Positions 17,150 through 26,800 of a stretch of DNA of 64,000 nt are shown piece by piece. Source of the stretch: an uncultured Oscillospiraceae bacterium (lineage in GTDB: Bacteria; Bacillota; Clostridia; Oscillospirales; Ruminococcaceae). The position numbers were made by a program, and so were the translations under genes. The notes under the pieces are model-generated. The model was not told where the DNA came from. It saw only the letters and a list, made by a program, of their open reading frames with translations, and did not search any database. Location: the NCBI GenBank assembly GCA_910584715.1, contig CAJUAN010000005.1, forward strand, positions 72,429 to 136,428, given 5' to 3'. Position 1 is the first letter of the stretch, and each line of letters opens with the position of its first letter.

Positions 17150-17184
17150 AAAATCCTCCATGTATCATGCATGGAGGATTTTTT
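17150..17184. terminator. Bidirectional terminator
   Basis: AAAATCCTCCATG (17150-17162) and CATGGAGGATTTT (17170-17182), a perfect 13-bp stem with T runs on both strands. It serves the 57-aa gene and the converging hydrogenase-like receptor gene. Confidence 0.93.
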
Positions 17185-17187
17185 CAA

Positions 17188-19116
17188 TTAATATGATTCT
17201 TCCGCGTCAAATTCCATGTCGGGTTCAATATCGTCCACATTATAGTTGCTGCCTTCCGTAAGACCCGAAGCTATCTCGCTGAGATTCTGGATAATTTCCG
17301 TTACCTCGTTCACGCTGGTATTTATGAGCCGCGAGCTTTGGTTCAGCGCGTCAACAGCATTTTCAGTGTTAACAACATTTTCCTGTGTTGCGGAAACCTC
17401 GTTCATGATAGCGGTGGAAGCGTTTTTGATACCATCGATATTGGAAATGATCTCGTTGGTATGCTCCTCTGCCTCTTTGAGTGTCTCGGCGGATTTTATC
17501 GCAAGATTTCTTACCTCGCTTGCTACAACCGCAAATCCTCTGCCGTTCTGACCGGCTCTTGCCGCCTCAATGGACGCGTTTATAGCAAGTATATTGGTCT
17601 GGTCGGAAATAGATTTGATCTGCGCCAGTATCTTGTTGTACTCCTCTATGCTTACGCCGATCTTGGATATGGAACCAACGATTCCGTCAGCCATGGAATG
17701 GATACCCGTCATATCGTTGTTCAGGTTATTCATATCGTTGATGATGCTTTCATTTTTAGCCGTATTATCTGAAGTATGCGCAGAGATAGGAAGTACCTTT
17801 TCACCCAGCGCCATAAGCATATCGTTGATCTGTGCGACTGCGCTCTGGAGCTCCAAGTGCTCCTTTTCAACTCTCTCGTGCATTGCCTTGAGCTGCGCTC
17901 TTTCGTAATTTACGCAGTTCGACGGAGTATTGTTTCCCGCAAAAATTGTCATTGCCATATTCTTGCAGCTCTTGAAACCGCAGGCGTGACAGTCGATATG
18001 TCTGTCCAGCTCCGTGACCTTGCCCATGCTTCTGAATACTTCGTCAAGTTCAAGCTCTGTCGGAAGCTGAGTCTGACATCTGTCCACATATTCCCTGAGA
18101 AAGTCCTCAAGCTTAAGATCTTTAAATATTTTCTTGTGAAATCTGTCCGCCTTGTTTCTGCTTGTAGACCAGTTCCTGGCATTTTTCATGATATCGTACG
18201 CCGTAAACTCGTTAAAATCGGATCTTGCGCCCGCTCCGGAGTTACAGCCGAATTCGCAGGAAAGCACATCGTACACCGCAGGCAGCGAGGACTTGCTGGC
18301 GTCAAGGTAAAAATCGAAATCCTCATATACCTTATTTACGCCCTCCGAAGTGGTAACGGGCAAATCGGGAGCATAAACGTGAAGACATTCCTTAAGTCCT
18401 CCCGGAATCGGGTAAAACGCACCGTCGAAGCCTCTTACAGCCGACCATTCAAATTCGCTTCGTCCGATAGGAAGCACAACTCCCGTCTTTTTCATGTATT
18501 CGGAAAGCCTCTTGAACGTGACGTTGTAGCCAATAACACCCGTGTTCCTGAACTCCTCGCCCTTTGCGATACAGGGGGTGAGTCCCACAAGGATATCGTC
18601 GCTTTTCAGGTATTTTCTTATGTAAATGGCGGTACACATCAGCGGCGACTGAACGGGAGACATATGCGGAAGCATTTCGGGTTTGTGCTTTTCCGCATAG
18701 TTCACAATAGCCGCACAGGGCTGAGAAATGACCTTTGCCTCGGGGTGAAGCTTAAAATATTCAATATGCATATAGGTACATATATCCGCGCCGAAAGAGC
18801 CGTCGTATATCTCGTGAGCCCCGTTGTCCTTCAGCCATTTGAGCACGTGTCTCCACTTGCCGTCCATAGCGGTTTTTATGGCGGGAGCAACAATAAACGA
18901 AACCTTTTGGTTTTTCATGAGCTCCATTACGGCCTCAAGATCGTCGTCGTAGTATCTTGCGCCGTGCTGGCAGTTCTTAACGCATTCGCCGCACTGGATA
19001 CACTCGTCGGGATTGATATGAACCACGTTTCCGTCATATCTGTTTGCGTTCGGAACTGGACATACTCTTATGCAGGCGTTGCAGCCTATACATTTGTCTT
19101 CAATAACGTGTACCAT
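17188..19116 (-). CDS. Soluble [FeFe]-hydrogenase-like/methyl-accepting chemotaxis sensor
   Basis: 642 aa. Order: two [4Fe-4S] ferredoxin motifs (Cys 9, 12, 15, 19 and 39, 42, 45, 49); a hydrogenase catalytic-type domain (~70-350); a CxxCGxxxC Fe-S domain (DCHACGFKSCKNMAMT); and a chemoreceptor signalling domain ending the chain (SDQTNILAINASIEAARAG, then GRGFAVVASEVRNLA). The H-cluster loops are altered but keep four cysteines: QPCAA (C134) instead of TSCCP, TPCIAK (C182) for MPCxxK, and SCEFGC (C287, C291). The second L1 Cys, used for proton transfer in catalytic enzymes, is missing. There is no transmembrane helix, so this is a cytosolic receptor. Inference: it senses H2 or redox state and signals through CheA/CheW, neither of which is in this window. 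GGAAAGGA lies 8 nt before the ATG. Confidence 0.9.
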   Translation of the reverse strand: MVHVIEDKCIGCNACIRVCPVPNANRYDGNVVHINPDECIQCGECVKNCQHGARYYDDDLEAVMELMKNQKVSFIVAPAIKTAMDGKWRHVLKWLKDNGAHEIYDGSFGADICTYMHIEYFKLHPEAKVISQPCAAIVNYAEKHKPEMLPHMSPVQSPLMCTAIYIRKYLKSDDILVGLTPCIAKGEEFRNTGVIGYNVTFKRLSEYMKKTGVVLPIGRSEFEWSAVRGFDGAFYPIPGGLKECLHVYAPDLPVTTSEGVNKVYEDFDFYLDASKSSLPAVYDVLSCEFGCNSGAGARSDFNEFTAYDIMKNARNWSTSRNKADRFHKKIFKDLKLEDFLREYVDRCQTQLPTELELDEVFRSMGKVTELDRHIDCHACGFKSCKNMAMTIFAGNNTPSNCVNYERAQLKAMHERVEKEHLELQSAVAQINDMLMALGEKVLPISAHTSDNTAKNESIINDMNNLNNDMTGIHSMADGIVGSISKIGVSIEEYNKILAQIKSISDQTNILAINASIEAARAGQNGRGFAVVASEVRNLAIKSAETLKEAEEHTNEIISNIDGIKNASTAIMNEVSATQENVVNTENAVDALNQSSRLINTSVNEVTEIIQNLSEIASGLTEGSNYNVDDIEPDMEFDAEESY

Positions 19117-19149
19117 ATTGAAAATCCTTTCCGATTAATATTAAAAAAT

Positions 19150-19178
19150 ATTATACCATATTTGAAAAAAACTGTCAA
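19150..19178 (-). promoter_or_regulatory. Promoter of the hydrogenase-like receptor gene
   Basis: On the minus strand TTGACA (19178-19173), 17 nt, TATAAT (19155-19150). Consensus sigma-A promoter with a leader of about 27 nt. Confidence 0.9.
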
Positions 19179-19187
19179 CCGATTTTG

Positions 19188-21464
19188 TTATTTTTCGACC
19201 TTATCGCAGTAAATAATGCCCAGACCGACAGTACTCATATAGCATCTGCCGTAAACGTTCATGTCGCCGCTTACAAACACTCCGTTGCCGGTGCCGCCGA
19301 ACCGGTGAGCATCGTCGTTGACCTGAACCCATGTTCCGCCCTGATCCTCGGACATATAGAGACCGGGCTTCTCGGCGTCCATAGGAGTACCCCATACATA
19401 GATAACGAGCGGATCGCCGTCATTTTTGGCTTTGCCCAAGCCTACAGCCTCGCAGTACTTGATATTGGGAACCATTTCCGCAGTCTTGCCGTAGTCCTTT
19501 GAAACCAGCAGTCCCGCGCCGTTTGCGATGTAGAATGTTCCCTCATTGTGAGGATCAACGCATAGCCTCTTAAAGCTGGGAGATACCTGGCTGTTTCTGG
19601 CAAACGTCCTGCCGCCGTCCGAGCTTATCGCAATGGAGCCTGAACCGCCGCAGTACATATAGTTTGCATTGTTGGGGTCGCCGATAATGTAGTTATCCTG
19701 CCCGGTAAGTCCCTCGACCGCATTCCATGTTTCGCCCCAGTTGTCGGTCCAATAAGATTTCATAGAGTTTGACGGACTCCATACGAGCACGCTTCCGTCG
19801 GCGTTTAAAGCCACTTTTCCCTGATAAAATTTCTTTCCCGCTTCGGGGGGATTTGTTATCCTGCTCCATGTCTTTCCGCCGTCTGTCGTGTATGTCAGTA
19901 TCATTTCCTTTTCGCTTCCGCCTGCCTTAGCCCACAGGTCTCTGTTCTGGGCGGCTATCGTTATGCTGGACGTAGAACCTATCATATCCTGATGACGGGT
20001 CGCGGGAGTGTAAATGTCCTCATGGACAAATCCGTCGTAGTCGCCTACAGCGGAGATAAGCGGAAAATCCTCCATAGTGATTATATCCATGGGAACCGTT
20101 TCCTCAAGACCAAGGGAATCAAAGTAAAGCTTCGGGGTCTCGTCCCAGATATTGTCGCAGGAGAAAATACCGTTGCCGGAGTTTACCATTATCCTGTTTG
20201 TATTAAACGGGTCGAGAGCAAGGCAGCTGCACCAGTGGATAGCGCAGCCCTCTACCCAAGGCATACCGTTAGTATCCATTTCCATGCTTTCAAGCACGTT
20301 GTGCCAGTTCTTGCCGCCGTCCGTAGATGTGTAGAACACGTCGCCGAATGCGCCGTTTGACTGCGCTTTCCACTGTCCGGAAGTAACAGCGATAAGTCTG
20401 TTGTCGTCAGCGGGGTCTATAAGAATATCTCCGAAAGAATCGGCTGTGGGAGAGATTATCTCGGCGGAACCGTCGGTACCGTACTTGTAAATCATGCCGA
20501 GAGCGCAGTTCCAGGGACCCTCGTTGTTGATGTAGCAAACGTAGAGATTTCCCTTGCTGTCAAGCTTCATGCGCTGAACCATATGGTCGGTGATGCTGTT
20601 CGGAAGCTTTGACCAGGTCGCGCCCGCGTCCTCGGAAACAAAGAGGTTGCCCGCTTCGTCGCCCTTTGCGGAAACTGAGGCGTACAGCTTTTGCGTAACG
20701 CCGTCCTTTGCGGAGGACGGATCGAAAAGTATAGCGTTTATGCCGTTTGCATTCGGGGTCGAAACTATAGGGAAGCTTGATACCGTTTCCCAGTGGTAAC
20801 CGCCGTCGGTGCTCTTTATCATTCCGCCGGTGCGTCCGCCCGCGAAAATAATGCTGCCGTTGTTGGGGTCAACGGCGATTCTCTCACCGTTTCCGCGCCC
20901 CATACCGTTTCCGTGTACCTTTATCTTATCGGTAACGTCGACTGTTTTTATGGATTTTCCGTAGTCTTCCGAAATAGCTATAACAGTCTTTCCGTCGCTG
21001 AAATATTCAGTACCCAAGATCATATAGACCTTGTTGGGAGCCTGAGGGTCGAAAGCGAGGCCGTCCACGCCGAGCAAACCTCTGTCGTCAGCCGACACCC
21101 AGTAGTTCATGGACGCCCATTTTCCGTTTGTTTCGGGAGTACGATAATACGCGCCGCCAACGTCTGTTCTTGCATACCACACATCCTTTTCGGGAGTGGA
21201 GAACACGCCGGTGACAAATCCGCCGCCGCCGATAGCCACCTGACCGTAAGTCCAGTCGGTATTAATAAAGCCGCCTGTCACGTCCACAGCGGAAGAAGTA
21301 TCAACATTTCCGCCGCCTGAAGCCTGAGTAACGTCAGAGGTCTGACCGCCGTTGTCACCGGCCCCGCTGCCGCCTCCGTCGTTCTTGGTACAGCCTGTAA
21401 GAACAGCCGCGCACATCATCACAGACAGCGCAGCAGCCATAATTTTACTTGGTTTTAAAGTCAT
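19188..21464 (-). CDS. GH74-type xyloglucanase lipoprotein
   Basis: 758 aa. Lipoprotein signal with lipobox LTGC (Cys25) and a Gly/Ser-rich linker to about residue 62, then two seven-bladed propeller halves with BNR-type repeats (SEDYGKS, STDGGYHWE, SEDAGATWSK, TTDGGKTWSR, SSDGGRTFA). The catalytic Asp pair of GH74 is recognisable: ARTDVGGAY (D101) and SAVGDYDGF (D475). Family enzymes cut beta-1,4-glucan backbones substituted with xylose. Surface attachment by lipid rather than dockerin is notable. It stands alone, with no xyloglucan transporter or side-chain glycosidase nearby. GAGGTG precedes the ATG. Confidence 0.9.
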   Translation of the reverse strand: MTLKPSKIMAAALSVMMCAAVLTGCTKNDGGGSGAGDNGGQTSDVTQASGGGNVDTSSAVDVTGGFINTDWTYGQVAIGGGGFVTGVFSTPEKDVWYARTDVGGAYYRTPETNGKWASMNYWVSADDRGLLGVDGLAFDPQAPNKVYMILGTEYFSDGKTVIAISEDYGKSIKTVDVTDKIKVHGNGMGRGNGERIAVDPNNGSIIFAGGRTGGMIKSTDGGYHWETVSSFPIVSTPNANGINAILFDPSSAKDGVTQKLYASVSAKGDEAGNLFVSEDAGATWSKLPNSITDHMVQRMKLDSKGNLYVCYINNEGPWNCALGMIYKYGTDGSAEIISPTADSFGDILIDPADDNRLIAVTSGQWKAQSNGAFGDVFYTSTDGGKNWHNVLESMEMDTNGMPWVEGCAIHWCSCLALDPFNTNRIMVNSGNGIFSCDNIWDETPKLYFDSLGLEETVPMDIITMEDFPLISAVGDYDGFVHEDIYTPATRHQDMIGSTSSITIAAQNRDLWAKAGGSEKEMILTYTTDGGKTWSRITNPPEAGKKFYQGKVALNADGSVLVWSPSNSMKSYWTDNWGETWNAVEGLTGQDNYIIGDPNNANYMYCGGSGSIAISSDGGRTFARNSQVSPSFKRLCVDPHNEGTFYIANGAGLLVSKDYGKTAEMVPNIKYCEAVGLGKAKNDGDPLVIYVWGTPMDAEKPGLYMSEDQGGTWVQVNDDAHRFGGTGNGVFVSGDMNVYGRCYMSTVGLGIIYCDKVEK

Positions 21465-21511
21465 AAAAACACACCTCGAAATTTTACATAATTACATAAT
21501 AAAGCATAACA

Positions 21512-21540
21512 ATTATAGCGTATAATTTCAATAAAGTCAA
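21512..21540 (-). promoter_or_regulatory. Promoter of the GH74 gene
   Basis: Minus strand TTGACT (21540-21535), 17 nt, TATAAT (21517-21512); leader of about 40 nt. Confidence 0.85.
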
Positions 21541-21604
21541 GAGCGCTGCTGTTAATTTAAACAAAATTTTTTGATGATGTACAATAAAATACGTTAAAAA
21601 TGTC

Positions 21605-21633
21605 TTGCGTACAAATGAAAAATATGGTATACT
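21605..21633 (+). promoter_or_regulatory. Promoter of cdd
   Basis: TTGCGT (21605-21610), 17 nt, TATACT (21628-21633); 32 nt before the cdd start. Confidence 0.75.
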
Positions 21634-21664
21634 ATATTAAATAATTTTATAGGGACGTGTTTTT

Positions 21665-22045
21665 ATGAACGACTTGGAGCTTCTTGCCGCGGCAAACAAG
21701 GCTATGGAGAACGCCTATGCTCCATATTCGGGTTTTCGCGTAGGGACAGCTTTGCTCTGCGCTGACGGACGGGTATTTACGGGCTGCAATATAGAAAATT
21801 CAAGCTACGGAGCAACAAACTGCGCCGAGCGCACCGCTGTATTTAAAGCTGTTTCAGAGGGCTGCCGCGATTTCAGCGCAATTGCTATCGTGTCCTCAGG
21901 GGGCGGAGAGACCTTTCCGTGCGGTATCTGCCGTCAGGTTTTGGGAGAGTTTTCTCCCAATATCAGGATAATTTTAAGAAACAAAAGCGGAGAAACGGCG
22001 GTTTACACATTTCAGGAATTAATGCCAAAAATTTTCAGCCTTTAG
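21665..22045 (+). CDS. cdd: Cytidine deaminase
   Basis: 126 aa. Deaminates cytidine and deoxycytidine to (deoxy)uridine in pyrimidine salvage. Zinc ligands and catalytic Glu are in NCAERTAVF (C53, E55) and PCGICRQ (C86, C89). The N-terminal YAPYSGFRVGTALL and NIENSSYGATNCAER match the homotetrameric Cdd class, and length is normal. It has its own promoter; the next gene has a separate one 25 nt after the stop. Confidence 0.95.
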   Translation: MNDLELLAAANKAMENAYAPYSGFRVGTALLCADGRVFTGCNIENSSYGATNCAERTAVFKAVSEGCRDFSAIAIVSSGGGETFPCGICRQVLGEFSPNIRIILRNKSGETAVYTFQELMPKIFSL

Positions 22046-22069
22046 TAAAGGATTTTTACCGCTCTGTCA

Positions 22070-22098
22070 TTGACTTTACTTAAAAAGTGTTATATAAT
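22070..22098 (+). promoter_or_regulatory. Promoter of the GHL10 lipoprotein gene
   Basis: TTGACT (22070-22075), 17 nt, TATAAT (22093-22098). Transcription would begin near 22105. Confidence 0.85.
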
Positions 22099-22141
22099 TA
22101 CTGTACAGCAAAAATTTGTCCGAACAGGAAATGAGGTTAAA

Positions 22142-23719
22142 ATGCAGTATCGTTTCAAGCTTTTGGTAATTATACTTACAGCAGTTCTCTCTTTGGGCGC
22201 GGCAGGCTGCCGCCAGGTTTCGGAGGACGCTTCAGGATTGTCTGACGCTCCGGTGGTTATCCCTGCTTCCGATACGGAGGAAAAATTTTCCCGAACGGAA
22301 GAGGCGGAAATGGCAGAAACAGAAACGGAAACAACGCTTTCGACAGATACCGCCGCAGAAACGGTTACAGAAACAAGCATACTTTCAGAAACAAAAAGCG
22401 CAAACACGGAAATAACAGAGAAATTCACGAAAATTTCGGAAGCAAAATCGGAAATCGCCGCAAAAATCACGCAGACAAGCCAAACTGCTGTGATTACGCT
22501 TCAATACGAAAGTCCGAGGGAAATAACTGAAAAGAAAGCGGAAACGATATTAAAAGCAGAAACGCAAACCGTTTCCGAATCACGCACAGCAGGAAAGCCG
22601 AAAGAAAAAAGCGGCTATTCCGCACTGAATTTTGATGAACAAAAAGGCTTTTGGATCACATATTTGGAGTACGCTTCCATACTTCGGAACAAATCGGAAA
22701 AATCATTTACTGAGTCTGTCGGCAAATATTTTGACAATATTTCCGACCTCGGTTTCAATACCGTATACGTTCAGGTTCGCGCGTTCGGAGACGCTTACTA
22801 TGACTCTGAGCTTTTCCCCGCAGGCGAACAGTTTGACGGAGTTATCGGTACCAAAAACCGTTTTGACGCGCTTAAAATTATGGTTAAATGCGCTCATGAC
22901 CGCGGCATTTCCATACACGCATGGGTGAATCCCATGCGGACGATGACCTCTTCCCAAATCGAAAAAATAGACGACGGCTATACTATTAAAAAATGGTATA
23001 ATGACCGCCGCGGCGACTACATAGTAAAGTCGGGAGACAGGTGGTACCTCAATCCCGCTTACGACGAGGTGACTGACCTTATTGCCGAGGGAATAAGGGA
23101 AATTGCGGAAAATTACGAGGTGGACGGCATCCAGATAGACGACTATTTCTACCCCACAACCAACAAAAGCTTTGACAATACGGCTTATGCCGCTTGCGGA
23201 AACGGTATGTCCCTTTCCGACTGGAGAATCTCAAACGTAAACAAAATGGTGAAAAAGCTCTACAGAACGGTACACACCGCAAACGATACTATGGTTTTCG
23301 GCATTTCACCTCAGGGCAGCGTGGAAAATAACTACGGAGAACTTTACGCTGATGTGCGGAAATGGTGTGCCGAGGACGGCTACTGCGACTATATCCTGCC
23401 CCAGGTCTATTTCGGATTTGACAATCCCGCGCTTCCCTACGCGGACGTTATAGCTCTCTGGAACGGAATGGTCAAAAGCTCCGACGTGAAGCTTGTCATA
23501 GGTCTTGCGGCCTATAAGATAGGGGCGGAGGACGGCTACGCCGGCAGCGGAAAAAGAGAATGGCTGAACAACAGCGACATCATAGCCCGCCAGATGAAGC
23601 TTGCGGAGTCTCTGGAAAATTACGGAGGAGTGGCTTTGTACCGTTACGATTCGGTTTTCAATCCGGCAGCCGGAGTTGCCGCTCAGGTCTCAAAGGAAAT
23701 AAAAAATATAGAAAAATAA
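22142..23719 (+). CDS. Lipoprotein with family-10-like (GHL10/DUF187) glycoside hydrolase barrel
   Basis: 525 aa. Signal peptide with lipobox GAAGC (Cys near 21), then a Thr/Glu/Ser-rich low-complexity spacer to about residue 150. The catalytic-type domain follows: GFWITYLEYAS, FDNISDLGFNTVYVQVRAFGDAYY, HDRGISIHAWVNPMR, YEVDGIQIDDYFYP and DYILPQVYFGF, the usual YngK/GHL10 pattern. Members are thought to act on peptidoglycan or related glycans. The start at 22142 has GAGG 5 nt upstream; 22070 is rejected because it lies in the promoter. It sits 137 nt before a second GHL10-like protein, suggesting a shared cell-wall task. Confidence 0.87.
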   Translation: MQYRFKLLVIILTAVLSLGAAGCRQVSEDASGLSDAPVVIPASDTEEKFSRTEEAEMAETETETTLSTDTAAETVTETSILSETKSANTEITEKFTKISEAKSEIAAKITQTSQTAVITLQYESPREITEKKAETILKAETQTVSESRTAGKPKEKSGYSALNFDEQKGFWITYLEYASILRNKSEKSFTESVGKYFDNISDLGFNTVYVQVRAFGDAYYDSELFPAGEQFDGVIGTKNRFDALKIMVKCAHDRGISIHAWVNPMRTMTSSQIEKIDDGYTIKKWYNDRRGDYIVKSGDRWYLNPAYDEVTDLIAEGIREIAENYEVDGIQIDDYFYPTTNKSFDNTAYAACGNGMSLSDWRISNVNKMVKKLYRTVHTANDTMVFGISPQGSVENNYGELYADVRKWCAEDGYCDYILPQVYFGFDNPALPYADVIALWNGMVKSSDVKLVIGLAAYKIGAEDGYAGSGKREWLNNSDIIARQMKLAESLENYGGVALYRYDSVFNPAAGVAAQVSKEIKNIEK

Positions 23720-23772
23720 AGTAGAACAAAACACCTACAGCTATTTCACGAAGAAAATGTACAGAAAACCAA

Positions 23773-23821
23773 GCAAAAACTTGCGTATACGGCTTTTGCA
23801 CAGATTTTTTGTTTACATTTT
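23773..23821 (+). repeat. Dispersed element, copy A
   Basis: GCAAAA...TTTTGC can pair around TTGCGTATA, followed by CAGATTTTTTGTTTACATTTT. Its 3' 28 nt match copy C (about 61703-61730) at 26 of 28 positions, and its 5' part matches copy B (39311-39349, minus). It ends 36 nt before the amidase start and may include that gene's promoter. Confidence 0.55.
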
Positions 23822-23856
23822 CAAAGCGGAATCGCTGTACAAGAAAGGGAAATAAG

Positions 23857-26800
23857 ATGAAAAGAAAAAAAGAAAAAACCTCTGTTTTCCGAAGTTTGCG
23901 GAGTTTCCGGAAACTTGCGGGACTGATAACGGCTGCTGCAATCTGCACGCAGTTTTTGTCGGGTTTTGGCGGATTTCCCGCTTTCGCTGAGGAAACTCCC
24001 GACGATTTTGGAAGTATCACAGTTATCGCACCTCAGCCCGATATAGGCAGAGACGAGTCTCTGCCTGCGTTTGACGAACCCGATACGGCTCCGCTCTACA
24101 GCTTTCCCGACAATATGCGCGGCGTTTACGTTACTCCAACGGTTGATTATGCCGTACCCAACGAGGACGGCGAATCCCTTACCGAGGAGCAGATATCCGC
24201 AGGCGTTTCGGAAATGCTTGATACCGCCGAGAAAAACGGTCTTAACTCCATAATAATTATGACCGACCGAAAGGGCGAGATTTTCTACAGCGCGGACATG
24301 AACGAGACAGTTGAACGTCCGCTGATCGACTATGCTGTTGAAGCCGCCAAGGAACGCGGCTTTTACGTCTACCTGAATTTCAGTCTGGACTGCGTTCTGG
24401 ACGGTCTTAAAGAGGACGATCTGCGTTCACGCATTGACAGGCTGGCGATTACAGTCCACGGCTTTACGGTCAAGTACCCTGTTGACGGAATTATTCTTGA
24501 CGGCTACTATTCCTCAAAGGACAATACGTCCCTGGGGGACTATGTTAAACACGGTTCGGGTATAGGCTACGAAAACTGGCTTCCCGACAACGGAGCATAC
24601 ATATTCAGTCTTGCGGCGGACGCTGTAAGGCGTACCAACAACACCGTACCCGTGGGCATTTCCCTTAACGACGTGTGGGCGAACTATACCACTTCGGAAA
24701 ACGGCTCGGAGACCTCCGTGAATTTTGAGGCTCTTACCGACGGCTATGCCGATACTGTTGGGTACATTCAGAACGGCTGCGCTGATTTCATCATGCTGAA
24801 AGCCAAAGGTTCTCTGGGCGACAGCTCACTGCCATTTAAGGAGATAGTAAGCTGGTGGAACAAATACGCCGAGGAAGCGGGTATCCCCCTTTATGTCCAC
24901 CACATGAACCAGCGCGTCTGCACCGACGCGGAGGGATGGGGCTCTCCCGACGAGCTTGTGAAGCAGGTGATCGCGGCTTCCGACTATGATTCCTACAAGG
25001 GAAGCGCGTTCCATTCCCTGTCAGCTCTGGACAAAGACGTTATGCAGTCCACAAGCGCACTGATGAAACACTACGACAATGAAATAGACGTGGAGGGTCT
25101 CAACAGCGAGCTTGAAATGACCCTGCCTACCAAGACTACCTTTAAGACCGAGGAGCCTACCGTTATTTTCGCGGGTTCATTTGACCCCAATTTCCCCGTG
25201 TACTATCAGGGCAAGGAGATCAAGCTGAACGAGGCGGGACGGTTCTACTTCACCGAAGACCTTGACGTTGGTCTGAACACATTTAAATTCCAGAATAAGG
25301 CAAAGGTTATAACCTATAAGATAACCCGAACGGTAAACGTGCTGAAAAGCGTTTCCCCTGCGGACGAGACCATGCGCGTTGAGGAACAGTCCACGATCAC
25401 CCTCAGTGCGATAGCATACCGCGGTTCCACGGTAACGGCTTCGGTAAACGGCAAAAGCGTGTCCCTGAAAGAAGTGGAGGGACAGCTCGACGAGCTTGAC
25501 CCCAACTCCAACTACACCAAATATGTGGGTTACTACACCGCTCCCGCAGGAAAGCGGGGCGAGGACATAAACCTCGGAAATATCGAATTCTACGGCAGCT
25601 ATCCCACAAAATCCGGAAATATCAGCGAGTCCAGAACGGGCGCGAAGATAATCGTAAACGCCCTTGCGGAAGTTGCGAACGACTACAGCGGAAGCATTTT
25701 GCAGGTCAAGAACGACAACACCATGGTGTACGACTACAGGACAACAAGCAACAGTCCCACGCCAAACTGCGCGAGACTTCCCGCGGGAACGCTGGATTAC
25801 ATAGTAAAGACCGTTACCTACAGCGGCACGGATTACTACCTTACAAATTCGGGCAAGCGTATCCGTACAAGCGCGGTGACGGTGCTTGACAACAGACCCC
25901 TCGGCAGCAATCCCATGTCGGTAGCCGCCGCGGGCAAGGACGGCACGGATACCGTTATCAAGCTTAAAACTGATGTGAAGATACCGTTTTCCATGTCTTA
26001 TAACAATCAATCCTACAGTGACGGCGGCAACGGAGGGTACTATGTTTCCGCGTTCAGCTGTGATTCCATAACTCTTACCTTTGATTACGTCACAAGCGTT
26101 TCGGCGGGGGACATCGCTTTCCCCGACAGCGCGGTGTTTACCAAGGGTACATGGAACGTTTCCTCGTCCGGAGACATGACTAAAACAAAGCTTACCCTGC
26201 GGCTTCGCCAGTCGGGTGTTTTCGGGGGACTTACTTCCTCCTACGACAGCGAGGGAAATCTTGTCCTGCGCTTCAACGGCTGCCGCAGCAGTCTTAACGG
26301 CGCGACTATCGTTATCGACCCGGGACACGGCTATACTGGCGCGTCCTCGTTCGACCCGGGAGCTATCGGTCACATAAAGGAGCAGGAGGCAAATCTTGCC
26401 ATTGCCAAATATGTTGAACAGATACTCAAGGACGAGGGCGCAAACGTTATCCGTCTGAAAACCGAAAGTCAGACCTACGTTACGGAACAGCGGGCTTCTG
26501 ACGCAAGACAGTACAGTCCGGATATGTTCGTTTCCATACACTGCAACTCTGCGGGCGAATCCGCAAAGGGCGGCGAGGCGTACTACTTTACTCCGTTCTC
26601 CCAGCCGCTGGCTAAGTACATTTCCGAATCGCTGGGCGAGGTGCTGACGCAGGTGCACGGCTCCTCAAGCGGAACGAACCGCGGAGAAAAGTACAATTAT
26701 TTCTTTGTGACCCAGCAGCAGGATTTCCCGTCGGTGCTGGTGGAGACCGCATTTGTTACCAACTACAGCGAAGCTATGGCTCTTGCGGATTCTGCGTACC

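Noticed and set aside
17776..19212. 478-codon plus-strand frame opposite the hydrogenase-like receptor
   Set aside because: The minus-strand protein has multiple exact Fe-S and MCP motifs; the plus-strand frame has none and would run through its promoter.
25177..26658. 493-codon minus-strand frame opposite the amidase gene
   Set aside because: Its length comes from codon bias in the true gene; the plus-strand product has clear amidase motifs and a signal peptide, while the opposite product is rich in Arg, Val and Cys without any recognisable domain.
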